Counted from the first letter of the stretch, positions 35,030 through 46,158 are shown. The stretch: 64,000 bases of DNA from UBA6522 sp963664945 (GCA_963664945.1 OY761822.1:1798001-1862000), one strand, 5' to 3'. The notes: a model not told the origin generated them from the sequence alone. Made by a program: numbers and translations.

Positions 35030-36388
35030 ATGACCATCGCGACCATGAAAAGCACCTTGACGACCGGCATGGCGGCGGCCGTGCTGGCGGCGGCCGTGCT
35101 GGCGTTGCCCCGGCACGCGGCGGCGCAGACCCGCGAACTCGGAGCATCCGGCGAGCTGCTCGACGGCATCGCCGCGCTCGTGGACGAGGGCGTCGTCCTG
35201 CGCAGCGAGTTCGAACAACGGGTCGCCACGGTCACGGACAACCTGCTTCGCTCCCAGGCGCAACTGCCGCCGGAGCAACGCAGCGCCCTGCCGCCGCTGT
35301 CGGCGATCGAGGAGCAGGTGCTCGAGCAGCTCATCCTGGAGCAGATCCAGCTTCAGCGCGCCGACCGCTTCGGGATCATCGTGGGCGACGAGGTGCTCAA
35401 CCAGGCCATGGCCTCCATCGCCCAGGGGGTGGGCCTGACGCTGGACCGGTTCCCCCAGGCGCTGGCGTCGGAAGGCATCGACTACGCGCGGTACCGGGAG
35501 GAAACCCGCCAGACGCTGATCCTGGAACAGCTCCGCCAGCGCGAGGTGGCCGCCGCCATCGTGGTGGCGCCTCGGGACATGCAAGTGTGCCTCGCGCAAA
35601 GCAGCACCGACGAATACCTGAACCAGGAGTACCACACCTCCCACCTGCTGATCGGCATCTCCTCCACGGCGACCCGGGATGAAATCGAGCAGGCGCGGGA
35701 ACGGGCCGGGGAGATCGTTGCGCGGCTCGATGCCGGAGAGAATTTCGCGGACCTGGCGATCACCGATTCCGATGGACAGTACGCGCTGGAGGGCGGCTCG
35801 CTGGGGTGGCGCAGGGGCATCGAGCTGCCGAGCCTGTTCGCCGACCTCATCCCGGACATGGAGCCCGGCGATCATTCCGAACCGATCCGCAGCGGCAGCG
35901 GCTTTCATCTCATCCGGCTCAACGAGGTGCGCGGCGTGCAGCCGGTCCTTCAGGACCAGATCAGGATTCGCCACATCCTGCTGCGTCCCACGGAGGTCAT
36001 GGACGCGCCGGCGGTGCGGCAGCGGCTGACCGGCCTGCGCGACGAGATCATCGCGGGCGACGACTTCGCCGCCATCGCCCGGAGCGTCTCCGAAGACCCG
36101 GTTTCCGCGGCCGACGGCGGCGACCTGGGCTGGACGCCGGGCGGCGTGTTCGTCCCGGAATTCGAGCAGGTGATCAACACCCTGGAGATCGGCGAACTCA
36201 GCCTGCCCTTCGAAACCCGCTACGGCTGGCATATCGCCGAGGTCCTGGAGACCCGCACCCACGACACCACCGACGAACTGCGCGAACAGCAGTGCGTGGA
36301 GCAGATTCGCGCCAGCAAGCTGGAGCAGGAGCAGCAGCTCTGGTTGCGCCGCCTCAGAGATGAGGCATTTGTCGAAGTCAGACTGTAG
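35030..36388 (+). CDS. surA: Periplasmic chaperone / peptidyl-prolyl isomerase SurA
   Basis: 452 residues. The signal peptide ends near ALPRHAAAQ. The chaperone N-domain contains LLDGIAALVDEGVVLRSEFE, ILEQIQLQRADRFGIIVGD and YREETRQTLILEQLRQREV. Two parvulin domains follow: the first from YHTSHLLIGISS with GGSLGWRRGIELPSLF, the second from IRIRHILLRPTE with GGDLGWTPGGVFVPEFE. SurA escorts outer-membrane proteins such as LptD across the periplasm, in keeping with its position directly behind lptD. An ATG at 35045 is an alternative start five codons in. Confidence 0.95.
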   Translation: MTIATMKSTLTTGMAAAVLAAAVLALPRHAAAQTRELGASGELLDGIAALVDEGVVLRSEFEQRVATVTDNLLRSQAQLPPEQRSALPPLSAIEEQVLEQLILEQIQLQRADRFGIIVGDEVLNQAMASIAQGVGLTLDRFPQALASEGIDYARYREETRQTLILEQLRQREVAAAIVVAPRDMQVCLAQSSTDEYLNQEYHTSHLLIGISSTATRDEIEQARERAGEIVARLDAGENFADLAITDSDGQYALEGGSLGWRRGIELPSLFADLIPDMEPGDHSEPIRSGSGFHLIRLNEVRGVQPVLQDQIRIRHILLRPTEVMDAPAVRQRLTGLRDEIIAGDDFAAIARSVSEDPVSAADGGDLGWTPGGVFVPEFEQVINTLEIGELSLPFETRYGWHIAEVLETRTHDTTDELREQQCVEQIRASKLEQEQQLWLRRLRDEAFVEVRL

Positions 36389-36494
36389 GCCGCCGCCCGC
36401 CGCCGGTTTCCTGCCCGCGGGGGCCCGGGCTTTGATGCCCTTGACATGGGTGTACTGCGCCTTGGCCGGCTTCCTGCCCGCGGGGGGCGGTCGG

Positions 36495-36590
36495 TCGTCG
36501 AACGCGGCGCGACAACCGTGCAACGCGGCGCGACGATTGTCGAACGCGGCGCAACGACCTTGGAACGCGGCGCGACAACCGTCGAAGACA
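36495..36590. repeat. 21-bp tandem repeats at the 5' end of pdxA
   Basis: About four units built on AACGCGGCGCGACAACCGTC lie just before the conserved part of pdxA. In frame with pdxA they would encode VERGATT heptads; no PdxA family needs such a segment. A separate direct repeat (TTCCTGCCCGCGGGG) sits at about 36408 and 36469. The gap 36389-36604 holds only these repeats. Confidence 0.8.
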
Positions 36591-36604
36591 GCGCGGGACG
36601 ACCG

Positions 36605-37606
36605 TTGAGCGCACCGCCGCCCACCCTCGCCGTCACCACCGGAGAGCCCGCGGGCATCGGCCCCGACATTTGCGCGATGCTCGCCGCGGGGGAGATGGCG
36701 CCCGGGCATCCCGGAGCGCGGTCGATCTTTCTCGGCGACCCGGACGTGCTCGGCGACCGGGTCCGGGCGCTGGAACTGCCGGTGGCTGTGGAAACGCTCG
36801 ACGGCCCGGACGACGCCCGGCCCCACGAGCCGGGGGTCATGCAGGTGCTGCCGGTAGCGGCGGTCAGGCCCGTGCGCCCCGGACGGCTCGACCCCGGCAA
36901 CGCACGCCACGTGCTGGGCCAACTGGACCGCGGTGTGGAGCTGTGCACCGGCCTTGCGCGCTGCGCGCTGGTCACGGCGCCGGTGCACAAGAGCACCATC
37001 AACGGGGCCGGCATCGCCTTCACCGGTCACACCGAGTGGCTCGCGGAGCGCACCGGCGCCGCCTGCCCGGTGATGATGCTGGCATCGCCCGGCCTGCGCG
37101 TCGCCCTGGTCACCACGCACCTGCCGTTGAGCGCAGTGCCCGGCGCCATTTCCGCGCAACGGCTGGAAGCGGCGGTCCGCGTGCTGCACGACGACCTTCG
37201 GGGGCGGTTCGGGATCGGCTCGCCGCGCATCATGGTGCTGGGGTTGAACCCGCACGCGGGGGAAGACGGCGTGCTGGGGCGGGAGGAAATCGAGACCGTG
37301 CATCCGCTGCTGCGTTCGCTGGCGGGGCGGGGACTGGCGGTGAGCGGTCCGGTCCCGGCCGATACCGCCTTCACGCCCCGACGGCTGCGATCATGCGACG
37401 CGGTGCTTGCCATGTACCACGACCAGGGGCTGCCGGCGATCAAGGCGCTGGCCTTCGGGGAGACGGTCAACGTGACGCTGGGTCTGCCGATCATCCGCAC
37501 GTCCGTGGATCATGGAACGGCGCTCGACCTGGCGGGCAGCGGGCAGGCCGATCCGAAGAGCCTGTTTCACGCCGCGGAGTTGGCGTCGAGACTGGTGTCG
37601 GGGTGA
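36605..37606 (+). CDS. pdxA: 4-hydroxythreonine-4-phosphate dehydrogenase PdxA
   Basis: 333 residues from a TTG at 36605, matching the usual 330-residue family length. PdxA oxidises 4-phosphohydroxy-L-threonine in pyridoxal 5'-phosphate synthesis. Motifs include LAVTTGEPAGIGPDI at the N-terminus, LVTAPVHKSTINGAG, the metal-binding FTGHTEWLAE, LGLNPHAGEDG, AMYHDQGLPAIKAL and IRTSVDHGTALDLAG. An ATG at 36446 would add 53 residues made largely of repeat-encoded heptads, which I reject. The order surA-pdxA-rsmA is the conserved one. Confidence 0.93.
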   Translation: MSAPPPTLAVTTGEPAGIGPDICAMLAAGEMAPGHPGARSIFLGDPDVLGDRVRALELPVAVETLDGPDDARPHEPGVMQVLPVAAVRPVRPGRLDPGNARHVLGQLDRGVELCTGLARCALVTAPVHKSTINGAGIAFTGHTEWLAERTGAACPVMMLASPGLRVALVTTHLPLSAVPGAISAQRLEAAVRVLHDDLRGRFGIGSPRIMVLGLNPHAGEDGVLGREEIETVHPLLRSLAGRGLAVSGPVPADTAFTPRRLRSCDAVLAMYHDQGLPAIKALAFGETVNVTLGLPIIRTSVDHGTALDLAGSGQADPKSLFHAAELASRLVSG

Positions 37607-37700
37607 TGCGGGGGCCGGCAGGATGTTGTGGCGGGCTGCGGCGGGCGCGGCTCTGATGCGGTTCCGATGTCGGGGCGATGCCGATGCGGGCGCGGCTCCG

Positions 37701-38522
37701 ATGCCGGCGCGGCTCCGACGCCCCCCGCGGCCGCGCAAAAGGCTGGGACAGCACTTCCTCCACGATCCCGCCGTCATCGCGAAGCTGGTCGCGGTCATCG
37801 GTCCGGCCGCCGACGACCGCATGGTGGAAATCGGCGGCGGGCGCGGGGCGCTGACGCGGCCGCTGCTAGAGACCGTCAAGCACCTGCACGTCATCGAACT
37901 CGACACGCGCCTGGCCGAGAAACTCGAAGGCGCCGCCGAGCATCCCGAGCGACTGATCCTGCACCGGGACGACGCCCTGAAATTCGATTTCTCGTCGCTG
38001 GCCGCCGGTCCGGGAACGCTGCGGGTGGTGGGCAACCTGCCCTACAACATCTCCACTCCCCTGCTCTTCCACCTGCTGGCCCATCGCGCGGCCATCAAGG
38101 ACATGCACCTGATGCTGCAGCGCGAAGTCGCCGAACGGGCCGCCGCCGCACCGGGCAGCAAGATATACGGCCGCCTGACGGTCATGCTGGCGCCCTGGAT
38201 GGAGGTTCGAACCTGTTTCCACGTGGGTCCCGGCGCCTTCGCGCCTCCGCCGAAGGTGCGCTCGACCGTGGTGCGGATGGTTCCGCGCCGCGCCCCGCTG
38301 TTCGAGATGCGGGACCCGCGGCGATTCGCCAGGCTGGTGGCGCGGGTGTTTTCCATGCGCCGCAAGACCCTGGCGCGGTCGCTGCGGCCATGGCTGACCC
38401 GGCGGCAGATCGCGGCCGCGGGCGTCGACCCCCTCGAGCGCCCGGAACGCCTGCCGCCGGAGGCATTCGAGCGCCTGGTCCGGACGTGGTGCGAGGGGAC
38501 GGAGAAAGGCGACGGGCCGTGA
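37701..38522 (+). CDS. rsmA: 16S rRNA dimethyladenosine transferase RsmA (KsgA)
   Basis: 273 residues from the ATG at 37701, the same length as the E. coli enzyme. KRLGQHFLHDP opens the family core, VEIGGGRGALTRPLL is the SAM-binding loop, and VVGNLPYNISTPLLF carries the NLPY catalytic motif. It dimethylates two adjacent adenines near the 3' end of 16S rRNA during small-subunit maturation. In-frame ATGs at 37623 and 37656 fall within a degenerate repeat (GCGCGGCTCCGATGCC) following pdxA and would add unlikely sequence. It lies 94 bases after pdxA. Confidence 0.93.
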   Translation: MPARLRRPPRPRKRLGQHFLHDPAVIAKLVAVIGPAADDRMVEIGGGRGALTRPLLETVKHLHVIELDTRLAEKLEGAAEHPERLILHRDDALKFDFSSLAAGPGTLRVVGNLPYNISTPLLFHLLAHRAAIKDMHLMLQREVAERAAAAPGSKIYGRLTVMLAPWMEVRTCFHVGPGAFAPPPKVRSTVVRMVPRRAPLFEMRDPRRFARLVARVFSMRRKTLARSLRPWLTRRQIAAAGVDPLERPERLPPEAFERLVRTWCEGTEKGDGP

Positions 38523-38577
38523 GCGGTGCGGGACCGGCGAGCGGTGCGGGACCGGTGAGCGGGAAAGGAGCCGGGCC

Positions 38578-39396
38578 GTGACCACTTGGGCAATCGGCGA
38601 CATCCAGGGCTGCGCGAGGAGTTTCGACGCGCTGCTGGAGGCGATCGGCTTCAACCCCGCGGTGGATCGGCTTTGGCTCGCGGGTGACCTGGTGAACCGG
38701 GGGCCGGACTCGCTCGGCGTGCTGCGCCGGGTGATGGCGCTGGGGGACCGCGCAACCGTCGTGCTCGGCAACCACGACCTGCATCTGCTCGCGATCATGG
38801 CGGGTGTGCGGCCGCCCTGGGAGGGAGATACGTTCGATGAATTCCTCGCGGCGCCGGGCCGCGGCGAACTCGCGGACTGGCTGCGGCGCCAACCGCTTCT
38901 GCACTACGACGCGGCGACCCGGACCGTGCTGGTTCACGCCGGGCTGCCGCCGGGCTGGACGGTGGCGGAGGCGCTGGGGCGTGCGGGCGAGGTTTCCGAG
39001 GCGCTGGCGGGGCCGGACTGGCGGGACGTGCTGCAGACCTTGTACGGCAACGAACCGCGTGCATGGTCGGCAGGGCTGCGCGCCGCGGACCGGCGCCGCT
39101 ACACCATCAATGCGCTGACCCGAATGCGGTATGTGGATGAGGCGGGGCGGCTGGACTTCGAGCACAACGGCCCGCCGGGGTCGCAGCCGCCGGAATTGCG
39201 GCCGTGGTACGAGATGTGCGATGTGGGGAATGCCCACGTGGTGTTCGGGCATTGGGCTTCGCTGGGATTCACGCGCTTGCCCGGCTTTACTTGTATCGAT
39301 ACGGGCGGCGTCTGGAGGCGAACGCTGACCGCGCTGCCGGTGGCTCCCCCGGGGGAGCCGGTTGCGGTCGGGTGTGTGGAGGAGAGGTTGCCGTGA
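38578..39396 (+). CDS. apaH: Symmetrical Ap4A hydrolase ApaH
   Basis: 272 residues from a GTG at 38578 with AAGGAG about nine bases upstream. The metallophosphoesterase signature is complete: WAIGDIQGC, LWLAGDLVNRGPDSLG, VVLGNHDLHLLA, VLVHAGLPPGW and VVFGHWASLG. ApaH splits diadenosine tetraphosphate and also removes NpnN caps from RNA 5' ends. It follows rsmA, but the apaG gene that usually lies between the two is absent. The 55-base gap holds a short tandem repeat (GAGCGGTGCGGGACCG twice). Confidence 0.95.
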   Translation: MTTWAIGDIQGCARSFDALLEAIGFNPAVDRLWLAGDLVNRGPDSLGVLRRVMALGDRATVVLGNHDLHLLAIMAGVRPPWEGDTFDEFLAAPGRGELADWLRRQPLLHYDAATRTVLVHAGLPPGWTVAEALGRAGEVSEALAGPDWRDVLQTLYGNEPRAWSAGLRAADRRRYTINALTRMRYVDEAGRLDFEHNGPPGSQPPELRPWYEMCDVGNAHVVFGHWASLGFTRLPGFTCIDTGGVWRRTLTALPVAPPGEPVAVGCVEERLP

Positions 39397-39551
39397 CGTG
39401 GTACGACCGGTCCCCATCGAAAATCTTTCTGCTACACTGCCGGCAACCCGTCGCGGATTCCGAATGTGGACGAAATAGTCAGAAATGCGTCTCGCACCGC
39501 CATTTTTCGCGGGAGAGAATGGCGTTCCCCTGGCGATGAAGGCGACGGACC

Positions 39552-39992
39552 ATGCCATCGACGGAATTCGACACCCTGGCCGAGACCAGGGAACTGCGGG
39601 CCGCCGGAATCGAGGCGGTCCACGCCGAGGCGATCGTGAGCACCGTGGGCCGCTCTGTGGACGGGCTGCTCACCGAAAGCCGGTTCGAGGCCGCGATGGC
39701 CAAGCAAACCGCCTACCTGGACAAGCGCCTGGCCGAGCAAACCGCCTATCTGCAAAAGAGCCTGGCCGAGCAGCGCGTCTACATGGAAAAGAGCCTGGGC
39801 GAGCAGCGCGCCTGCCTGGAAAAGCACTTGGGCGAGCAGCGCGTCTATATGGAAAAGCGCCTGGGCGAGCATACCGTCGCGATCACAGAGCTGAAGAGCG
39901 AAATCTACCGCTACCTGTGGCTTCACGGGAGCATGATCGTGCTGGTCCTGACCTCGTTGTACGCCATGGTGGAGAGTTGGGCGCGCGGATAG
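39552..39992 (+). CDS. DUF1640-like coiled-coil membrane protein (divergent member)
   Basis: 146 residues. After an N-domain (FDTLAETRELRAAGIEAVHA) comes a coil of 12-residue repeats such as AEQTAYLQKSL, AEQRVYMEKSL, GEQRACLEKHL and GEQRVYMEKRL, then a single C-terminal helix (LHGSMIVLVLTSLYAMVESW). This is the architecture of DUF1640 proteins, a bacterial family distantly related to mitochondrial MCUR1/CCDC90. The repeat is a 36-bp DNA repeat. It is related in plan, though not closely in sequence, to the array at 45-54 kb. Its function is unknown. The 155-bp gap before it holds nothing recognised. Confidence 0.6.
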   Translation: MPSTEFDTLAETRELRAAGIEAVHAEAIVSTVGRSVDGLLTESRFEAAMAKQTAYLDKRLAEQTAYLQKSLAEQRVYMEKSLGEQRACLEKHLGEQRVYMEKRLGEHTVAITELKSEIYRYLWLHGSMIVLVLTSLYAMVESWARG

Positions 39993-40161
39993 CACAAGCC
40001 CGTGGCAAATGGCGCGCGTTTCAGGGTTGGTGGCGTGCCAATAGTATCTTCGGTATCTTTGCTCATGGCGACGCTCCCGCAACGGCTGCCAATCTGCCTC
40101 TGCGCGTTCTGCAACTTCGTCCGGACGACGGGGAAGATTCCGGAAGAAAAGGATCGTTTCG

Positions 40162-41098
40162 ATGCTCACGCGATTGTATGTCGATAACTTCCTGTGTCTT
40201 GTGAACTTCGAATTGCCGCTTGGCGAGAGGAACGTCCTCATTGGCGCCAACGGCAGTGGCAAGACGTCAGTGCTTGAAGTTTTGCGCCGGATTCGCGCGC
40301 TTATCTCAAGAAGTGAGCAGCTGGAAGATGTTTTTTCCAACCCGGGATCTTTCACTGAGCCAAAACCGAAACGATCAGCGTTTTGAACTCGATTTACAGA
40401 TTGATGGGGACTCTTACCGGTATGTCCTGGTCATCGAGCACGACCGCCACGACAAGCGGATGCGGATCCGGGAAGAGTTGCTTGAGCACAAGGAGAAACC
40501 CATCTTCGAGTTCAGGCGAGGCAATGCTCAGCTCTACCACGATGACTACAAGAAAGGCCCTGCCTATCCGTTCGACTGGAGACGCTCCGGTATCGGCGTC
40601 CTGAACGAGCGGTCCGATAACCGGAAGCTCACCAAATTCAAGCACGCGCTGGCGAGCTTCATTATTGCAAGCCCTTGTCCGCCGCTGTTCGAATCCGAGG
40701 CAAAAAGCGAAGACGGCCGCTTCGATACGCTCGACAGGCTTCTGCGAAATTTTGTGGGCTGGTACCGTGCGGCCGCGCAGGAGAACATGGGCGCGATCGC
40801 AGACCTGTTTTCCGCGCTCCGTGAAGTGTTGCCCGGATTCGACACAATGAATTTGATCGAGTCAGGTGAGAACTCACGCGTTCTCAAAGTGGCTTTTCGC
40901 CGGCCAAACGGCAACTCGGGTCTGGATCACTATAGCTTCAGCCAACTTTCCGATGGCCAAAGAATGCTCATAGCACTGTACAGCCTGATATTCCCGGCTG
41001 CCAGCCGCCCTTGCTCTATCGAAGACTGTAGGCCCGGGAACACATTCGCCTCCCCTCAAACCGCCACTTTCGCAGGGATATGCGGATGCGACTCGTAG
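40162..41098 (+). pseudogene. AAA ATPase (OLD/RecF-like), frameshifted and truncated
   Basis: MLTRLYVDNFLCLVNFELPL then LIGANGSGKTSVLEVLRRIR gives the N-terminus and Walker A of an SMC/RecF-type ATPase. The frame ends at about 40386, and the protein continues in another frame from about 40370 (FELDLQIDGDSYRYVLVIEH) to the signature-like FSQLSDGQRMLIALYSLI at 40980. A run CCAAAACCGAAACGATCAGC marks the shift. Beyond the signature the Walker B and switch regions are missing: the frame runs into unrelated sequence ending inside the thyA 3' end. The double lesion indicates a dead gene. Related ATPases act in phage defence or DNA repair. Confidence 0.75.
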
Positions 41099-41850
41099 CC
41101 GACGAGTTCGAAGTCCTCGTAGCGGTATTCGAACAGCGACGCCGGGCGCCGATTGATCTTGAGCTGCGGCAGCGGCAGCGGCGTGCGGCCCAGCTGCAGG
41201 TCGGCCTGTTCCAGGTGATTGAGATACAGGTGGCAGTCGCCGCCGGTCCAGATGAATTCGCCGGGCTCAAGATCCGTCTGCTGCGCCACCATGCGGGTCA
41301 GGAGCGCGTACGAGGCGATGTTGAAGGGCACACCCAGGAACACGTCGCAGCTTCGCTGGTATAGCTGGCACGAGAGCCGGCCGGCGGCGACGTGGAACTG
41401 GAAGAGCAGGTGGCAGGGCGGCAGGGCCATGTTGGCGAGTTCGCCGACGTTCCAGGCGCTGACGATGATGCGGCGCGAGTCGGGGTTGCTGCGGAGCTGC
41501 TCCATCGCCTCGCCGATCTGGTCCACCGTTTCGCCCCGGGCGGTGTTCCAGGCACGCCACTGGGCGCCGTAAACCGGGCCCAGGTCGCCTGACTCATCGG
41601 CCCACTCGTCCCATATCCGAACGCCGTTTTCGTTCAGGTAGCGGATGTTCGTGTCACCGCTCAAAAACCACAGCAGCTCGTGAATGATGGAGCGCAGGTG
41701 CAGCTTCTTGGTGGTGAGCGCGGGGAAGCCCTCGCCAAGATCACAGCGAAGCTGATGCCCGAAGATGCTCAGCGTGCCCGTGCCGGTGCGGTCGTCCTTG
41801 CGAACGCCCTTCTCCCGGATGGTCCTGAGCAGATCCAGGTACTGTTTCAC
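41056..41850 (-). CDS. thyA: Thymidylate synthase ThyA
   Basis: 264 residues, the same length as E. coli ThyA. RTGTGTLSIFGHQLRCDLGE, FPALTTKKLHLRSIIHELLW, the active-site cysteine in ALPPCHLLFQFHV, RSCDVFLGVPFNIASYALL and HLYLNHLEQA are all conserved. It makes dTMP from dUMP with methylenetetrahydrofolate. The GTG start at 41850 falls in the first unit of a 29-bp repeat array that separates it from lgt. The usual order lgt-thyA is kept. Confidence 0.96.
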   Translation of the reverse strand: MKQYLDLLRTIREKGVRKDDRTGTGTLSIFGHQLRCDLGEGFPALTTKKLHLRSIIHELLWFLSGDTNIRYLNENGVRIWDEWADESGDLGPVYGAQWRAWNTARGETVDQIGEAMEQLRSNPDSRRIIVSAWNVGELANMALPPCHLLFQFHVAAGRLSCQLYQRSCDVFLGVPFNIASYALLTRMVAQQTDLEPGEFIWTGGDCHLYLNHLEQADLQLGRTPLPLPQLKINRRPASLFEYRYEDFELVGYESHPHIPAKVAV

Positions 41851-42000
41851 GCCGATGCACGCTCCAGGCGGTGTTTCATGCCGGTGTTCGCTCCGGGTAT
41901 TGCTTCACGCCGGAATTCGCTCCAGGTATCGCTACACGCCGGTATCCGCTCCAGGCTTTGCTTCATGCCGGTATCCGCTCCGGGAATCCCGTCACGCCGG
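41846..42000. repeat. 29-bp tandem repeats between lgt and thyA
   Basis: Units start at 41846, 41875, 41904, 41933, 41962 and a partial at 41991, each like TTCATGCCGGTATCCGCTCC. They fill the gap between the lgt stop and thyA start. There are no unique spacers between units, so this is a minisatellite and not a CRISPR array. Confidence 0.9.
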
Positions 42001-42014
42001 CCCGGGCTTGCGTT

Positions 42015-42830
42015 TCACGCGCGCCCCGGCTGCGCAAACCGATTGATCCGATACGCCATGACGGCCATCACCGCGCCCGCCAGGATCATCGGGGCCGACA
42101 GAACCTGTCCCATGGTGAGCCAGTCGAATGCCAGGTAGCCGCCGGCGGCCGGGTTCAGATGCGCATCGGGCAGGCGCACGAACTCCACAGTCACCCGAAA
42201 CACCCCGTAGAAGAACAGGAACGCCCCGGAAACGGCCATCATCGGCCGGGGCTTGCGGGAGAACCACCACAGGATGCCGAACAGCACCAGGCCCTCCAGG
42301 AACGCCTCGTAAAGCTGACTGGCGTGCCGAGGGACGCCGTTCACCCAGACGGCGTAGAACGCATCCGGGCTCACCCGCGCGCCCCAGAGTTCGCCGTTGA
42401 TGAAGTTGCCGAACCGGCCGAGCCCCAGCCCCGGCGCCACCCAGGGCGCGAGGAAATCGGCCACCGCGACCACGGGCCGGCCCACATTGCGTGCGTAAAG
42501 CGCCATCGCGGCGATGACGCCGATGAGCCCGCCGTGGAAGGACATGCCGCCCTCCCAGACCCGGAGCACCGACAGCGGGTTGTCGAGCAGGCCCGCGAAT
42601 CCGTAGAACAGCATGTAGCCAAGCCGCCCGCCGAGGATGAGCCCCACCGCGGCATAAAACACCAGGTCCGGTACCTGCGCCCGGGTGACGGGGCTGTCGG
42701 CGCGGCGCGCCCGCGAGCGCATCCCGAGCCACGCCAGCGCAAACCCGAACAGGTACATCAGGCCGTACCAGCGGATTTGCAGCGGCCCGATGCCGAAGGC
42801 GATCGGATCGAATTGCGGGTATTCAAACAC
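42015..42830 (-). CDS. lgt: Prolipoprotein diacylglyceryl transferase Lgt
   Basis: 271 residues with seven membrane helices. Lgt motifs are intact: IRWYGLMYLFGFALAW, VWEGGMSFHGGLIGV (catalytic histidine region), and the Lgt signature GLGLGRFGNFINGELWG. It transfers diacylglycerol from phosphatidylglycerol to the lipobox cysteine of prolipoproteins, including the MacA-like adaptor of this window. The start is GTG at 42830. It heads a likely lgt-thyA operon and is divergent from the DUF255 gene 105 bp away. Confidence 0.96.
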   Translation of the reverse strand: MFEYPQFDPIAFGIGPLQIRWYGLMYLFGFALAWLGMRSRARRADSPVTRAQVPDLVFYAAVGLILGGRLGYMLFYGFAGLLDNPLSVLRVWEGGMSFHGGLIGVIAAMALYARNVGRPVVAVADFLAPWVAPGLGLGRFGNFINGELWGARVSPDAFYAVWVNGVPRHASQLYEAFLEGLVLFGILWWFSRKPRPMMAVSGAFLFFYGVFRVTVEFVRLPDAHLNPAAGGYLAFDWLTMGQVLSAPMILAGAVMAVMAYRINRFAQPGRA

Positions 42831-42935
42831 GGGCGTTCAGTTTAATGTGCGCGGGCCGAAGGCGGTAGCCCGGCGCCCGTCGTTGGCCCGCCTCCGGTCG
42901 CCGGCCTTCCTCCACTTGCTGCTATAGTCGAACCC

Positions 42936-45053
<2,118 letters not shown>

Positions 45054-45137
45054 AGAACACGGCGAGACCGGGATTCGTGGTGCGGCTTGCCCGGCCACCG
45101 CACCGCATTTGTGGGCAAAGCGCCCGGATTTGCGGTG

Positions 45138-45166
45138 TTGTCGGCGCCGGGCGGCGGGGCTAAGAT
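45138..45166 (+). promoter_or_regulatory. Leaderless-type promoter of DUF1640 copy 1
   Basis: TTGTCG and TAAGAT are separated by exactly 17 bases, and the ATG is six bases after TAAGAT. Transcription would start at or within a base of the initiator codon. The same arrangement precedes four other copies. Confidence 0.65.
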
Positions 45167-45172
45167 GACGCC

Positions 45173-45445
45173 ATGTCCGAGGCGATCGCATTCGACACCC
45201 ACCGGTTCGTGAAGAACCTCACGGCCAGCGGCTTCACCGAAGCGCAGGCCGAGGCCCTGGTGCGGGAGCACGCTCACCTGCTCAACTCCAACCTGGCCAC
45301 AAAGGCCGACATCCAGGGCGTCAAGGCCGACATCCAAGGCGTCAAGGCCGACATTTTGAAATGGATGATCGGCGCGATGACCGCGTATGCCGCGTTGACC
45401 TCGGCGCAGGTCTGGTATTTGTTCACGAGCATGTCGAGCAGCTGA
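45173..45445 (+). CDS. DUF1640-type coiled-coil membrane protein, copy 1 (short form)
   Basis: 90 residues: N-domain (FDTHRFVKNLTASGFTEAQA), NLATKADIQ, two GVKADIQ-type heptads, then a single membrane helix (MIGAMTAYAALTSAQVWYLF) and the tail TSMSSS. It is the shortest-coil member of the array and has a different helix and tail type from copies 2-5 (ILKWM...WYLFTSMSSS against LSRWM...WYFFSGLPGG). DUF1640 proteins are coil-and-anchor proteins of unknown function in bacteria. The promoter allows only a leaderless transcript. A decayed AAA-ATPase-like gene converges on it. Confidence 0.75.
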   Translation: MSEAIAFDTHRFVKNLTASGFTEAQAEALVREHAHLLNSNLATKADIQGVKADIQGVKADILKWMIGAMTAYAALTSAQVWYLFTSMSSS

Positions 45446-46086
45446 TCCGGCGGTCTCGGTACGTCGCTATCGCGGTTCGCGCGGGCCTCGAAAACCATTC
45501 TGTACAACGCCGGCATGGTGCTGGTGCTCCACGGATGTGCCTTCCCCCTTGGCCGAGCAGGTTTCTGAGGGTTCAACTCATTGAAGCGCGGGTCGAGACT
45601 GATGTTCCGGTCGATATTGAAGCCGCTGGTAACGTCATCCAGCGTGACCGGCGAGACGCCGGTGACGAACAGCCGCCGCAGGGCGCCCTGCTCGGTCCCC
45701 GCCTTGAGCGTGGCGAAGAAATTGCGGTAGAAGCCCCCGCCGTGCGTGAATGTCCGGTACGCCTCTTCGCCCTGTTCGGACAGGATGGTGTTGGCGAAGT
45801 TGTCGTACTCGTCTATCAGGCCGTACAGGCGGATCCCATGGCGCCGGGCGAATGCGAACAGGTCGTCGAATTCACCGGAGAAACGCCGGTCGTAGTAGTG
45901 CTCCAGCAGCGATATCCAGCAGGACTTTCCGAAACGGCGCGGACGGATGAACACGGCGAAATCCACTTCCTCGAACAGGCGCAGGAAGCGGGTCTTGTCC
46001 ACGTACGGATAGCCCTCGCGGCGGATACGGCGGAAGTCGGCCAAACCGTAGGGGATGCGGGGGTAGTCGGCCATGGCGGCAAGCAT
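45274..46086 (-). pseudogene. AAA-ATPase-like (DUF1703-associated) gene, internally deleted
   Basis: The start PRIPYGLADFRRIRREGYPY, VDKTRFLRLFEE and IRPRRFGKSCWISLLEHYYD is that of the AAA-ATPase-like family common beside DUF1703 nucleases. After FDDLFAFARRHG the sequence jumps to YGLIDEYDNFANTILSEQGE, omitting about 100 residues, then FFATLKAGTEQGALRRLFVT. The reading ends soon after GFNIDRNISLDPRFNELN; the rest of the frame is antisense to DUF1640 copy 1. It is therefore both internally deleted and truncated. Confidence 0.75.
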
Positions 46087-46158
46087 AGCAACGCGGCGCG
46101 CCGGGCGAATGGTCGGGGACTCGCTTCAGGCCCGAATGACCATGCGCCCATGATCAGG

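Noticed and set aside
36446..36604. 53-residue N-terminal extension of PdxA
   Set aside because: Family members begin at the LAVTTGEPAGIGPD segment. The extension consists of repeat-encoded heptads.
41846..42000. CRISPR array
   Set aside because: The 29-bp units follow each other without unique spacers, and no cas genes are nearby. It is a simple tandem repeat.
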